Shown: positions 19,875-29,136 of the stretch, one piece after another
Layout: each line of letters starts with the position of its first letter
Position numbering within the stretch: the first letter of the stretch is position 1
Source of the DNA: Pseudomonadales bacterium
Lineage (GTDB): Bacteria > Pseudomonadota > Gammaproteobacteria > Pseudomonadales > IMCC2047
Direction of reading: 5' to 3'
NCBI GenBank assembly: GCA_024234615.1
Contig: JACKNY010000001.1
Location: 1,764,501-1,828,500 of the forward strand
DNA: 64,000 nt
Notes under the pieces: generated by a model
Seen by the model: the letters and a program-made list of their open reading frames with translations, nothing else
What the model was told of the DNA's origin: nothing
Databases searched by the model: none
Position numbers and translations under genes: made by a program

Positions 19875-20696
19875 ATGGGCCTCATTAGTCATTATTTTAG
19901 CAAACCAATTATTTCCTGGCTTAACCACAGAGAGGCGTTATCTGTCGACGAGGTGCCACTGAGTGATTTCCAAGAGATGTGCAAAAAAATCAGGCCCTGT
20001 GATGTTATCCTGGTTGAAGGACGTACTCGCATTAGCGAAGTGATTCGGCAAATCACACAAAGCTCTTGGACCCATGCAGCACTTTACATTGGTTGTGCAC
20101 GGGATATTAAAAATCCTGAATTTCGCGCCAAACTCTCCCACTATTTTGATGGTGACCCAGACGAACCCTTGATCATTGAAAGTCTGCTCGGCTCCGGCAC
20201 CGTTGTAAATCCTTTAAGCTATTATGAAAAGGAACACTTGCGAGTCTGTCGACCCAATGGCCTTTCCACAGAGGATAGCCAAGAGGTGATTAATTTTGTG
20301 ATTTTGCGCTTAGGTTTAGACTATGATTTCAGACAGATACTAGACCTAGCAAGATTTATCTTCCCTTGGGCGCTCTGGCCACGTCGTTGGCGCTCCAGCT
20401 TGTTTGAACATAACTCTGGGCGCCCAACTAAAACGGTTTGTTCTACTATGATCGCGGAGGCCTTTCAGCATATCCAATTCCCCATATTACCCTTGGTACA
20501 AATAAACGAAGAACAGCAGATAAAGTTTTATCAACGCAACGCAAAACTTTACCTACCCCGGGATTTCGACTACTCGCCCTACTTTGCAATTGTCAAATAT
20601 CCATTTTTCGACTGCTGTTCTCATGGCGCCTACCGATTACTACCCTGGCATGGACCCAATAGTTTTGCCGGCAGAGAGGGTGACATTCATTCTTGA
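19875..20696 (+). CDS. YiiX/YebB-like permuted NlpC/P60 cysteine hydrolase
   Basis: A 273-residue protein with the permuted papain-like order. CDVILVEGRTRISEVIRQIT near residue 38 is followed by WTHAALYIG, carrying the putative catalytic His (about residue 61), and later by TVCSTMIAEAFQ with the putative Cys (about residue 192). Such proteins hydrolyse amide or thioester bonds, often in lipids or peptidoglycan fragments. I see no signal peptide. Its last 10 bases overlap the end of the convergent tatD. It follows the aminotransferase by 52 bases, probably co-transcribed, though a shared function is unclear. Confidence 0.75.
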   Translation: MGLISHYFSKPIISWLNHREALSVDEVPLSDFQEMCKKIRPCDVILVEGRTRISEVIRQITQSSWTHAALYIGCARDIKNPEFRAKLSHYFDGDPDEPLIIESLLGSGTVVNPLSYYEKEHLRVCRPNGLSTEDSQEVINFVILRLGLDYDFRQILDLARFIFPWALWPRRWRSSLFEHNSGRPTKTVCSTMIAEAFQHIQFPILPLVQINEEQQIKFYQRNAKLYLPRDFDYSPYFAIVKYPFFDCCSHGAYRLLPWHGPNSFAGREGDIHS

Positions 20697-21469
20697 GAGA
20701 GCTGAAACAGATTTAAATAATTTTCAGTTGTGGCCTCTGCTAGTTCCGCCTTGTTGATACCTCTCAGTTGTGCAATACAATCAGCTACATGGGCAACATA
20801 CTTTGGCTCATTCGATTTGCCACGAAACGGCACTGGCGTCAAATAAGGCGCGTCGGTTTCTATTAACAACCGATTCAAGGGGATTTTTTTCGCCACATCC
20901 TGAAGCTGAGCGGCATTTTTAAAAGTGACAATACCCGAAAGCGAAATATAAAAATTCATATCTATCGCTCGCTGTGCCATATCCCAATCTTCCGTAAAGC
21001 AATGCATTACACCACCCGCCTCCAAATCCGCATGCTCGGCTAAGTATCTGAGGGTATCCTCTTTGGCATCGCGGCTATGGATAATCAGTGGTTTTTTACA
21101 GGTGCGCGCGGCTTTTATATGCGTTAGAAAGTTTTGCTTTTGTAATGCTATGTAGTCTTTTCCGTAAAAATAATCGAGTCCAGTCTCACCAATGGCGACC
21201 ACCTTTGGATGCCTCGCCAGGCGAATAAGCTGCTCAACCTGCAAACTATTATCCTCCGGCTCTAAAGGATGCACCCCGACCGACGCATGCACTCCAGAAA
21301 ATTGTTCTGCGATAGCTAGCACCTTGGGTAGATTTTCCAAATCAATGGCAACACAAAGAATGCGCTCGACACCGACATTACGCGCCGCGGTGATTGCGCC
21401 AGAAATTTCACCGGCATACTGACTTAAATCGAGACGGTCTAAATGACAATGAGAGTCAACCAGCATCAT
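20687..21469 (-). CDS. tatD: TatD family metal-dependent DNase
   Basis: A 260-residue TIM-barrel hydrolase with two metal sites, acting as a 3'-5' exonuclease or D-aminoacyl-tRNA-type hydrolase in the cytoplasm. The first metal ligands are in VDSHCHLDRLD at the N-terminus, then GETGLDYFYGKD near residue 95, IIHSRDAKED near 130, GVMHCFTED near 153 and LIETDAPYLTP near 205. Two adjacent ATGs (21469, 21466) are possible. It ends the Pseudomonas-type operon pabC-mltG-tmk-holB-pilZ-tatD. Confidence 0.93.
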   Translation of the reverse strand: MMLVDSHCHLDRLDLSQYAGEISGAITAARNVGVERILCVAIDLENLPKVLAIAEQFSGVHASVGVHPLEPEDNSLQVEQLIRLARHPKVVAIGETGLDYFYGKDYIALQKQNFLTHIKAARTCKKPLIIHSRDAKEDTLRYLAEHADLEAGGVMHCFTEDWDMAQRAIDMNFYISLSGIVTFKNAAQLQDVAKKIPLNRLLIETDAPYLTPVPFRGKSNEPKYVAHVADCIAQLRGINKAELAEATTENYLNLFQLSQE

Positions 21470-21505
21470 AACTTCCTGCTGTATGTTGATGTAAAATAAG
21501 AGAAA

Positions 21506-21853
21506 TTAAAGCGTGTAGGTCGGACGATCAGATTGCAGCGACCCGGCAAGATAGGTTTCGATTTTATGGCGCACGGTATCGTCTTCGTTATTGAACTGAA
21601 CACCAATACCAGCAGCTCGACTACCCTGAGCACCTTTCGGTGTGACCCAGACGACTTTACCCGCCACCGGTAGTTTTTCCGGCTCATCCATTAGGGTAAG
21701 CAACATAAACACTTCAGCACCCAGTTTGTACTTCTTGTTGGTGGGAATAAATAAACCACCATGCTTTACGAAAGGCATATAGGCAGCATATAGCACTGCT
21801 TTATCTTTAATTGTCAGCGACAATATGCCATTACGTGGGCCGCCATCAGCCAT
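21506..21853 (-). CDS. pilZ: PilZ-domain type IV pilus protein
   Basis: A 115-residue single-domain protein matching the founding PilZ subtype required for type IV pilus biogenesis: GILSLTIKDKAVLYAAYMPF and GGLFIPTNKKYKLG at the N-terminal half, then VAGKVVWVTPKGAQGSRAAG. It lacks the RxxxR and DxSxxG c-di-GMP-binding motifs, as does Pseudomonas PilZ, so it probably works by protein contacts (PilB/FimX-like partners). It sits between holB (18 bases upstream) and tatD, exactly as in Pseudomonas. Confidence 0.93.
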   Translation of the reverse strand: MADGGPRNGILSLTIKDKAVLYAAYMPFVKHGGLFIPTNKKYKLGAEVFMLLTLMDEPEKLPVAGKVVWVTPKGAQGSRAAGIGVQFNNEDDTVRHKIETYLAGSLQSDRPTYTL

Positions 21854-21871
21854 AAATATTGCCTTTCTTTT

Positions 21872-22873
21872 CTAGTGTGAAATACATCGAGACCATCTTA
21901 TCAGCAAGTCTTCTAACAGCAGGATTTTATTAGGGTTATTGCCTGAGAGCAATCCTCGCTTCGCCTCAACCAGTCGATCTCTATATAAATATAGCTTATT
22001 CGCGTAAACTTGCTCGGCCATCGCCGATAAAAACAGCTTAGCATCTGAGTTCTTTAAAAATTGATCATCTTTCACGAGACAAAGCTTGATCAGATCAATA
22101 ACATACTGATTCATCCAGTTCAGGATAGCTAACAAATCCAGGCTTTGCCATTGTTGCGCAATTTCCAGTGGACTAGCCTGCCCTTTTTGTAATGCCATGA
22201 ACCCCTTGATTAATGTGTCCCGTTGCGACAGATAATCACTTTCTTGGTAACTCAGCGCAAGCAACGGGGCACCATTAGCAAGGTTAAGCAATAACGGCAT
22301 TGAATCCGGGTCGCTCCCGTGCTGCCTAAGCCAAATAAGTGCGTCTTCCTTAGAGGGTAATGGTAACGCAATTTGGTGGCAACGGCTGCGAATAGTCGCA
22401 GGCAATCTACTTGGCTGATCTGTAAGCAACACAAAAAGACAGCGTCCGTTTGGTTCTTCCAGACTCTTCAACAAGGCGTTGGCGGCGCTAATATTTAACG
22501 CCTCAGCGGGATGAAGCAAAATAATTTTATAGCCGCCGAGCTGTGCCGTTTGTCCAACAAAGTGATTGATAGATCGAACCTGATCAACCTTAATTGCCTT
22601 GCCTTCATCTTCCGGCGAGAGCCGTAACAAATCGGGATGTGTCCCAGAGCGCATTAGACAGCAACTCTTACAGCTACCACAGGCGCGATCTCCTGCTGGA
22701 TGAGAACATAACAGGAACAGTGCCAGTTGAAACCCGAAATGCGCTTTACCGATACCCTGAGGGCCTGTTAGTAGTAATGCGTGGGGCATACTGTCCTGTT
22801 CGTGCTGGCGTAGTAGATTATGCCAAGACGATTTTAACCAAGGATAAATTTCCGCGGCACTATTCTCTGACAT
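21872..22873 (-). CDS. holB: DNA polymerase III delta-prime subunit
   Basis: A 333-residue AAA+ clamp-loader subunit. GPQGIGKAHFG near residue 37 is the P-loop region, followed by the zinc-binding cysteines in ACGSCKSCCLMRSGTHPD around residues 60-78. The region around NAALLKSLEEP near 130 and IRSRCHQI near 158 (SRC motif) contacts neighbouring clamp-loader subunits. It opens the beta clamp during replication. It starts 3 bases after the tmk stop and is followed by pilZ, so it is clearly part of the operon. Confidence 0.93.
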   Translation of the reverse strand: MSENSAAEIYPWLKSSWHNLLRQHEQDSMPHALLLTGPQGIGKAHFGFQLALFLLCSHPAGDRACGSCKSCCLMRSGTHPDLLRLSPEDEGKAIKVDQVRSINHFVGQTAQLGGYKIILLHPAEALNISAANALLKSLEEPNGRCLFVLLTDQPSRLPATIRSRCHQIALPLPSKEDALIWLRQHGSDPDSMPLLLNLANGAPLLALSYQESDYLSQRDTLIKGFMALQKGQASPLEIAQQWQSLDLLAILNWMNQYVIDLIKLCLVKDDQFLKNSDAKLFLSAMAEQVYANKLYLYRDRLVEAKRGLLSGNNPNKILLLEDLLIRWSRCISH

Positions 22874-22876
22874 CCG

Positions 22877-23527
22877 TTACCTGTTCACCTTATCAGGAGA
22901 AAGTATTTGATTGAGTATCACCACGATACTTTCTTGCACTTTTTCTAGCGTCTGGCTCGCATCAACAATGAATATTCGCTTTGGCTCCAACTTTGCCCGC
23001 TCCAGATAGTTCTGACGAATGCGTTCAAAAAAGGCGCTTTTTTCCGATTCAAAGCGGTCCGGGGCCCCTCTTTGTTCAACTCGGGACAGCCCTAGTTCAA
23101 CCGGCACATCTAAAAGCAGGGTTACATCAGGCCTCAGATCACCTTGCACCCATTGTTCAAGTTGAGCGATACGAGGCATCGATAATTTCCGTCCCGCCCC
23201 TTGATAGGCATAAGTGGCATCAGTAAAGCGATCACAAAGCACACAGTCACCACGCGCTAACGCAGGCTTGATCAATCGATTAAGATGCTGTGCCCGCGCG
23301 GCAAATACCAATAGAAGTTCAGCATCTTCAGTTAGTGGTTCATTGTGATGGGACAACAGTAAATATCTGATTTGCTCTGCAATCTCAGTGCCCCCAGGCT
23401 CCCGCGTCAGCGTAACGCTAATGCCTTGCTGCTTTAAAAAACGGTTGATGAACTCAATATTGGTCGTTTTGCCGACACCCTCAATTCCCTCGACGGTGAT
23501 AAAAAGGCCTTTATTATTTTGTGCCAT
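22877..23527 (-). CDS. tmk: Thymidylate kinase
   Basis: A 216-residue P-loop kinase that phosphorylates dTMP to dTDP. The P-loop is EGIEGVGKTTNIEF near residue 13, TREPGGTEIAEQIR near 41 is the DR[YF]/LID-side motif region, and CDRFTDATYAYQGAGR near 97 binds dTMP. RFESEKSAFFERIRQ forms part of the lid. It lies 3 bases after mltG and 3 bases before holB, so translational coupling in the operon is likely. Confidence 0.95.
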   Translation of the reverse strand: MAQNNKGLFITVEGIEGVGKTTNIEFINRFLKQQGISVTLTREPGGTEIAEQIRYLLLSHHNEPLTEDAELLLVFAARAQHLNRLIKPALARGDCVLCDRFTDATYAYQGAGRKLSMPRIAQLEQWVQGDLRPDVTLLLDVPVELGLSRVEQRGAPDRFESEKSAFFERIRQNYLERAKLEPKRIFIVDASQTLEKVQESIVVILNQILSPDKVNR

Positions 23528-23530
23528 GTG

Positions 23531-24577
23531 CTACTTAGCTTCTATTTTTGGTGACGATTGATACTGTTTCGTTCTTTGCTTAATCTGGAATTGTTGAACC
23601 GCTTTGGTATGTTCGGTCAGTGTATCAGAAAAAAAGTGGCTACCATCACCCCGTGCGACAAAATACAGGCTTGAGCCTGACGCCGGATGCAGAGCTGCCT
23701 GTATTGCCGCTCGTCCCGCCATTGCAATGGGTGTTGGCGGTAACCCTTTTATAAGATAAGTGTTATAGCGCGTCTTTTGAGCCAAATGCTGGCGTTGCAA
23801 ATTACCCTGATACGCATCTCCCAGGCCATAAATAACAGTGGGGTCAGTCTGCAATCGCATGCCTTTCTGTAACCGTCTGACAAATACTCCTGCAATTTGC
23901 TCACGCTCATCCGCCACACCCGTTTCCTTCTCCACGATTGAAGCCATAATCAAGGCTTCATAAGGAGTTTCATAGGGTAAATTATCAGCACGCTGATGCC
24001 ATTCCTCAGTCAACACTTGCTCAAGCCTAGCATAGGCGCGCTTAAGGATATCAATATCACTATTCCCAGCTACGTACTGATAGCTATCGGGGAAAAATCG
24101 TCCTTCTGGGTGCTCCCCCGGCTTTCCGAGCAAGACCATGACTTCTTGAGGGGAAAGCCCGGCGCTCAAATGCACTAACTTTTCCTGCTGCGCCAACTTA
24201 TTGAGCACATCGACAAAGCGCCAACCTTCCACCAAGGTGAGCTGGTAGACAACAACCCTACCATTGATGAACATATCCAATATTTGCAGCGGCGAGCTAC
24301 CGGGTTGAATTTGGTATTCACCGGCCTTCACTTTTTCCGCCTGTCCAGTCGCCACTGCGTAGGCAGTCCACCATTTTGGCTTCCTGATCACATTCTGGCC
24401 TTCCAGGTAATGTGCTAATTCGCTAAAGTGCGTGCCTGGTTTGATTTCGACCAGAATAGAAGCCTCAGCATAAAACGCTGAAGTTGTTAAATAGCGATAA
24501 AAAGCATAACTAACTGCTACTCCGGTGATACATAGAAAAATTACCATCCAGAGAAGATATTTGCTTAGACTTTTCAT
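23531..24577 (-). CDS. mltG: Endolytic murein transglycosylase MltG (YceG)
   Basis: A 348-residue inner-membrane protein with one N-terminal transmembrane helix and a periplasmic YceG domain that cuts nascent glycan strands and sets glycan length. The catalytic Glu lies in MASIVEKETGVADERE near residue 215, with QTDPTVIYGLG and RYNTYLIKGLPPTPIA downstream, all typical. Its ATG overlaps the pabC stop by four bases (ATGA), and tmk follows 3 bases later. Confidence 0.95.
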   Translation of the reverse strand: MKSLSKYLLWMVIFLCITGVAVSYAFYRYLTTSAFYAEASILVEIKPGTHFSELAHYLEGQNVIRKPKWWTAYAVATGQAEKVKAGEYQIQPGSSPLQILDMFINGRVVVYQLTLVEGWRFVDVLNKLAQQEKLVHLSAGLSPQEVMVLLGKPGEHPEGRFFPDSYQYVAGNSDIDILKRAYARLEQVLTEEWHQRADNLPYETPYEALIMASIVEKETGVADEREQIAGVFVRRLQKGMRLQTDPTVIYGLGDAYQGNLQRQHLAQKTRYNTYLIKGLPPTPIAMAGRAAIQAALHPASGSSLYFVARGDGSHFFSDTLTEHTKAVQQFQIKQRTKQYQSSPKIEAK

Positions 24578-25419
24578 GATTGAACCACAAAAAGCTTTTT
24601 GACCAGCAGCTGTAGTCGACGTGTTATTTCGCCAACCGAATAATCATGTTGATCCCACTGCCGAATCGGCCAAATACCAATGAGACTGTTACAAACAAAC
24701 AACTCCGGCATAGCTTTAAGCTGAGCACTGGAATAATCACCTTCCAAGACTTTAATATGGCAAAGAGCGGCCTGCTCAATCAAATACTGGCGCATAACGC
24801 CCATAACGCCACAACGACTCAATTGAGGCGTCAGCAAATCACCATTTTTATCCACAGCGAATAAATTGCTTCGCGTACCTTCGATCACCCTATCTTGCTG
24901 ATCGAGCATGATACCTTCTTTATATTTTGACCCCCGCCATTCAGCACTAGCCAGCACCTGATCTAGACGATTAAGGTGCTTTAGACCCGCTAGCCTTGTT
25001 TGTTGGGCAAGGCGGTAGTCGCAAGTACAGACAGCTATTCCGGCGGTTGTGTATTCGAGAGGGTAGTCTGGCAATGGATAGCGTATCACAATACGCATCG
25101 GGGTTTGAGCTTCTGGTATTGCATAACCCAAACCACCGCTTCCCGCTGTAAAAATAATCTTAATCAACGCATTGGAGCGAGCACAAAGCTCCGCAACCTC
25201 TTGTGTTAACTTAGCTTCAATATCCTCTGGCCATTGGATAAAAAGCCGCTCACAACCTACTTTTAGACGCGCCAGATGCTGTTGCCAGAGTTGCGGCAAG
25301 CCATTATTTACGCGAATTGTCTCGAATAAACCATGACCATAGGCCAAACCTCGATCCAGAACAGAGACCTGCTGAACCGCTCGCCCATTAACCAGTATTA
25401 CAGGGAAAGAAGAGTTCAT
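24574..25419 (-). CDS. pabC: Aminodeoxychorismate lyase
   Basis: A 281-residue fold-type IV PLP enzyme that converts aminodeoxychorismate to 4-aminobenzoate in folate synthesis. DRGLAYGHGLFETIR near residue 22, the Schiff-base Lys in LAGLKHLNRLDQVLA near residue 148, and GTRSNLFAVD near 183 are the family motifs. Its stop overlaps the mltG start (ATGA). It sits between fabF and mltG as in many gammaproteobacteria. An AT-rich hairpin lies just upstream at 25437-25468. Confidence 0.93.
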   Translation of the reverse strand: MNSSFPVILVNGRAVQQVSVLDRGLAYGHGLFETIRVNNGLPQLWQQHLARLKVGCERLFIQWPEDIEAKLTQEVAELCARSNALIKIIFTAGSGGLGYAIPEAQTPMRIVIRYPLPDYPLEYTTAGIAVCTCDYRLAQQTRLAGLKHLNRLDQVLASAEWRGSKYKEGIMLDQQDRVIEGTRSNLFAVDKNGDLLTPQLSRCGVMGVMRQYLIEQAALCHIKVLEGDYSSAQLKAMPELFVCNSLIGIWPIRQWDQHDYSVGEITRRLQLLVKKLFVVQS

Positions 25420-25436
25420 CTAACTTTAACCTAGGA

Positions 25437-25468
25437 GCTTCTAAATAAGGTTTGACCTATTTAGAAGC
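25437..25468 (-). other. Intergenic hairpin between fabF and pabC
   Basis: GCTTCTAAATAAGG at 25437-25450 pairs with CCTATTTAGAAGC at 25456-25468 with one bulged base and a 5-base loop. There is no T tract in the reading direction, so it is unlikely to be a full terminator. It may be an mRNA processing or pausing site. Confidence 0.45.
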
Positions 25469-25508
25469 CCCCTAACAAATGGAGGCCTTTGATACCGCTA
25501 ATTGAATG

Positions 25509-26750
25509 CTATTTCAAACGTTGGAATATCAGGGTGCCATTGGTACCGCCAAAGCCAAAGGAGTTTGACATACTGACATCAATTCGTCGTTCTTGAGCGA
25601 TATGGGGGACATAATTTAGATCGCAGCCTTCATCTGGATTATCCAAATTAATGGTTGGCGGAGCAACTTGATCCCGAATCGCCAACAGGGCAAAAATAGA
25701 TTCAACAGCGCCCGCTGCCCCCAATAAGTGTCCAGTCATGGATTTGGTCGAGCTCACTGCGACTTTTTTTGCCGCATCACCCATGACCTTTTCCACAGCT
25801 AATGATTCAATACGGTCACCAGCGGGGGTCGAGGTACCGTGAGCGTTGATATAATCGATCTGTTCCGCGTTCAGGCCCGCATCGTTAATGGCGTTCTGCA
25901 TTGAAGCAGCAGCACCGGATCCATCCTCGGAGGGCAACGTCATGTGATAAGCATCTCCGCTCATGCCAAACCCTGAGAGTTCAGCATATATCTGGGCACC
26001 GCGCTGTTTCGCGCGCTCGTATTCTTCCAAAATCAGCACACCAGCACCGTCACTTAGCACAAAACCATCACGGTCACGATCCCAGGGTCGGCTCGCAGCT
26101 TGCGGATTATCGTTCCTGGTCGATAGCGCTCGGGCGGCAGAAAAGCCAGCCAGCCCTAATTGGGATGTTGCCATTTCGGCACCACCGGCGATCATGACAT
26201 CAGCATCACCCTGTTGAATCATGCGCGCGGAAAAGCCTATATTGTGCGTACCTGTCGTACAGGCCGTAACAATAGAAATATTAGGGCCTTTATACCCGTA
26301 CTTAATAGAGAGATTGCCCGATATCATGTTGATAATGCTTCCAGGCACAAAAAAAGGCGACACTTTGCGTGGGCCCGATTGCTTGATGGCATCGTAGTTT
26401 TTCTCAATCATCGTTAAACCACCAATACCAGAACCGATGGCGACACCAATGCGATGGGCATTTTCTTCTGTACATTCAAGCCCTGCATCTGTAATGGCCT
26501 GCATTGCTGCAATCATGCCATACTGGATAAACAAATCCATTTTACGGGCATCCTTAGTAGAAAGGTATGCATCCGTATCCAAACCTCTGATTGAACCGCC
26601 AAACCGGGTTGTGTAGCTTGACACATCAAAGTGGTCGATGACAGCAATACCACTCTTACCCGCAACGATATTACTCCAACTATCCGTGATGTTGTTTCCT
26701 ACCGGAGACAGGATGCCGAGCCCCGTCACTACTACTCGCCTACGTGACAT
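25509..26750 (-). CDS. fabF: 3-oxoacyl-ACP synthase II
   Basis: A 413-residue condensing enzyme that elongates acyl-ACP and controls temperature-dependent cis-vaccenate formation. The Cys-His-His triad is visible: Cys in [13 protein letters not shown] near residue 163, His in [11 protein letters not shown] near 303 and His in [11 protein letters not shown] near 340. The start [12 protein letters not shown] is the standard one. acpP lies upstream, separated by a strong terminator-like stem at 26836-26871, and pabC is downstream. Confidence 0.97.
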   Translation of the reverse strand: MSRRRVVVTGLGILSPVGNNITDSWSNIVAGKSGIAVIDHFDVSSYTTRFGGSIRGLDTDAYLSTKDARKMDLFIQYGMIAAMQAITDAGLECTEENAHRIGVAIGSGIGGLTMIEKNYDAIKQSGPRKVSPFFVPGSIINMISGNLSIKYGYKGPNISIVTACTTGTHNIGFSARMIQQGDADVMIAGGAEMATSQLGLAGFSAARALSTRNDNPQAASRPWDRDRDGFVLSDGAGVLILEEYERAKQRGAQIYAELSGFGMSGDAYHMTLPSEDGSGAAASMQNAINDAGLNAEQIDYINAHGTSTPAGDRIESLAVEKVMGDAAKKVAVSSTKSMTGHLLGAAGAVESIFALLAIRDQVAPPTINLDNPDEGCDLNYVPHIAQERRIDVSMSNSFGFGGTNGTLIFQRLK

Positions 26751-26835
26751 GCTTATCCTCCAATTACCGAGCTATCTTTTTGAGCACAGGAAAACCAAGG
26801 CTCATTGATAATAAGAAAAACCAACCGACCTAAAT

Positions 26836-26871
26836 AAAAAGCCGCACTAACTTTAGCCAGTGCGGCTTTTT
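26836..26871 (-). terminator. Terminator between acpP and fabF
   Basis: A perfect 13-bp stem (AAAAAGCCGCACT at 26836-26848 with AGTGCGGCTTTTT at 26859-26871) and a 10-base loop, with a T-rich tail in the leftward direction. It lies 18 bases after the acpP stop and should cut transcription into fabF, allowing acpP mRNA to exceed fabF mRNA. Confidence 0.85.
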
Positions 26872-26889
26872 ATAAACATTTACAATGTT

Positions 26890-27123
26890 TTAAAGGTGTT
26901 CGTTGATGTAATCGACAGCTAATTGAACTGTAGTAATTTTCTCTGCTTCCTCATCAGGAATTTCCGTTTCAAACTCTTCTTCCAACGCCATTACTAACTC
27001 AACGGTATCTAATGAGTCCGCACCTAAATCTTCTACGAACGAGGATGCACTGGTTACTTCCTCTTCTTTTACACCCAGCTGTTCACAAACAATTTTTTTT
27101 ACTCGCTCTTCAACGGTACTCAT
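26890..27123 (-). CDS. acpP: Acyl carrier protein
   Basis: A 77-residue, highly acidic four-helix protein that carries the growing fatty acyl chain on 4'-phosphopantetheine. The attachment Ser37 lies in the invariant [18 protein letters not shown]. The length and sequence are almost those of E. coli AcpP. It is flanked by its own terminator on the left and a terminator-like stem after fabG on the right, so it is probably also made as a monocistronic transcript from the 223-base gap upstream. Confidence 0.98.
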   Translation of the reverse strand: MSTVEERVKKIVCEQLGVKEEEVTSASSFVEDLGADSLDTVELVMALEEEFETEIPDEEAEKITTVQLAVDYINEHL

Positions 27124-27290
27124 AGCCTTCGCTACTCCTATGGAAAATTTAAAGGTCGCAGCAAAATTGGCTGCTTAAAATTCTCTTTTAGTCTTGAAAA
27201 CCCTGTTTTCGTATTTAGTTATTATGTCACTCATAAAACGAAGTCGCATATTATCAAAGTTTTCAGCTAATACAATACGGATTTTCTATA

Positions 27291-27332
27291 AAAACCCATT
27301 TTCTTATGCCTCTGTATAGCACCAAAAATGGG
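27291..27332 (-). terminator. Probable terminator after fabG
   Basis: On the minus strand CCCATTTT (27332-27325) and AAAATGGG (27302-27295) form an 8-bp stem around a long loop of about 22 bases, followed by TTTT. It lies 15 bases beyond the fabG stop and separates it from acpP. The long loop lowers confidence. Confidence 0.5.
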
Positions 27333-27346
27333 CGTTTTTCTCTCGA

Positions 27347-28087
27347 TTACATATACATTCCACCATTGACCTGGATAGTCTCTCCCGTGATGTAGGCCGC
27401 CCCATCACTGGCTAAAAAAGCAACGGTAGCGGCGATCTCTTCAGCACGCCCCAATCTGTTTGCCGGAATTTGAGTCAGCAGCCCCTCCTTATGCGCTTCC
27501 GCTAGCCCCTTCGTCATATCGGTATCAATAAAACCAGGAGCAACGGCATTGACAGTAATGCCACGCGAAGCAACCTCTCTCGCCAATGCTCTGGTAAATC
27601 CTTCAATACCCGCTTTAGAAGCGGCATAGTTTGCCTGCCCGGCATTACCCATCGCGCCAACCACAGAGCTTATATTAATAATCCGACCCCAGCGCGCCTT
27701 GGTCATCGCACGTAATGCTGCTTTTGTCACTCGGTAAATGGAAGTCAGGTTAGTATTAATAACATCATCCCATTCCTCATCTTTCATGCGCAGCATAATA
27801 TTGTCTTTGGTTATTCCCGCATTGTTAACAACAATGCTCGGTGCCTCATAGTTTTCAGTGATAAAATCGTAAGCCTTTTTGATCGATTCCGAGTCAGACA
27901 CATTTAGAACAATACCAGTGCCGGTATTGCCTGCTGCTACCAAGGCGTTTTTTATGCTCGCAGCCCCTGACTCAGAGGTCGCTGTACCAACAACAATTGC
28001 TCCTTGAGCCGACAGTTCAGCGGCTATGGCTTTACCTATCCCTCTGGTAGCGCCGGTCACCAATGCTATTTTGCCTTCGATACTCAT
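27347..28087 (-). CDS. fabG: 3-oxoacyl-ACP reductase
   Basis: A 246-residue SDR that reduces 3-ketoacyl-ACP with NADPH in each elongation cycle. The nucleotide motif TGATRGIGKAIA lies near residue 12, NNAGITKDN near 88, the catalytic Ser in INISSVVGAMGNAG near 138, and Tyr/Lys in NYAASKAGIEGF near 150. It lies 28 bases after fabD in the usual fabD-fabG-acpP order. Confidence 0.97.
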   Translation of the reverse strand: MSIEGKIALVTGATRGIGKAIAAELSAQGAIVVGTATSESGAASIKNALVAAGNTGTGIVLNVSDSESIKKAYDFITENYEAPSIVVNNAGITKDNIMLRMKDEEWDDVINTNLTSIYRVTKAALRAMTKARWGRIINISSVVGAMGNAGQANYAASKAGIEGFTRALAREVASRGITVNAVAPGFIDTDMTKGLAEAHKEGLLTQIPANRLGRAEEIAATVAFLASDGAAYITGETIQVNGGMYM

Positions 28088-28115
28088 AACGCGTACTCCA
28101 CCTTTATATTAATCC

Positions 28116-29048
28116 TTACAGCAATAAAGCCGCATTGAAATTAGCCAAATCGCCAATAGCGGCAAGCTCCAACTGCCGATTAATCCGTTTATTTAAACCA
28201 GTCAACACCTTGCCAGGGCCACACTCTATTACTCGCTCGACGCCGTTTGCCGTCAAGGTATTAACACAGTCAACCCATAGCACAGGCCGGTATAGCTGTT
28301 CTACTAAAGCTTGCTTTATCAATTCCGAATCAGTCAATGCCGCTGCAGAGACATTTTGCACCACGGGTATGAGTGGTTGTTTGATGGTAATATGCGACAA
28401 CGCCTGTGCCAGTTGCTCTGCTGCCGGGCGCATTAACGCACAATGCGAGGGCACACTAACCGATAAAGGTAGCGCCCTTCTGGCGCCAGCCGCCTGACAT
28501 AATTCAATCGCCCGCTCTACTGCCTCAACTTGCCCAGCAATCACCACCTGACCAGGTGCATTAAAGTTAACCGCTGAAACCACTTGGCCTTGAGACGCCT
28601 GTGCACAAACCGATACTAATGTTTCATCTTCCAGACCTAAAATGGCTGCCATTAAGCCTTTACCTTCCGGCACCGCAGCCTGCATGAAAAGACCTCTTTT
28701 ATTGACTAGGCCAACAGCGTCACCAAATTCGATAGCTCCCGCTGCCACCAACGCTGAGTACTCACCCAGACTATGGCCAGAAACAAATTCCGGTTGCTGT
28801 CCACCCTGCTCACCCCAAAGTCGCCACAAGGCAATACTGGCTGTTAATAGTAAGGGTTGCGTTAAATCTGTCCGATTTAGATCGGCATCAGATCCCTCCT
28901 GAGCCAACTGCCAAAGATCTCGTTGCATAATTTCTGACGCTTCGGCGAAAGTTGTTTGGATAATACTGTATTGCGTGGCCAAATCCGCGAGCATACCCGG
29001 GAACTGCGATCCCTGCCCGGGAAAGACAAAAGCTAGTTTTTGATTCAT
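28116..29048 (-). CDS. fabD: Malonyl-CoA:ACP transacylase
   Basis: A 310-residue alpha/beta hydrolase-like acyltransferase that loads malonate onto ACP. The N-terminus LAFVFPGQGSQFPGM is invariant, the nucleophile Ser is in GHSLGEYSALVAAGA near residue 93, and the catalytic His in SVPSHCALM near 201. It is the second fatty-acid gene after plsX and precedes fabG by 28 bases. Confidence 0.97.
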   Translation of the reverse strand: MNQKLAFVFPGQGSQFPGMLADLATQYSIIQTTFAEASEIMQRDLWQLAQEGSDADLNRTDLTQPLLLTASIALWRLWGEQGGQQPEFVSGHSLGEYSALVAAGAIEFGDAVGLVNKRGLFMQAAVPEGKGLMAAILGLEDETLVSVCAQASQGQVVSAVNFNAPGQVVIAGQVEAVERAIELCQAAGARRALPLSVSVPSHCALMRPAAEQLAQALSHITIKQPLIPVVQNVSAAALTDSELIKQALVEQLYRPVLWVDCVNTLTANGVERVIECGPGKVLTGLNKRINRQLELAAIGDLANFNAALLL

Positions 29049-29136
29049 AGCGGTATCCTGCTAGTAATTTGTCGGTAACGGCTTGCAAATGGCTTAAAGC
29101 CCTTCAAACCTGATCAAGTGTAAAATATAAATTACT

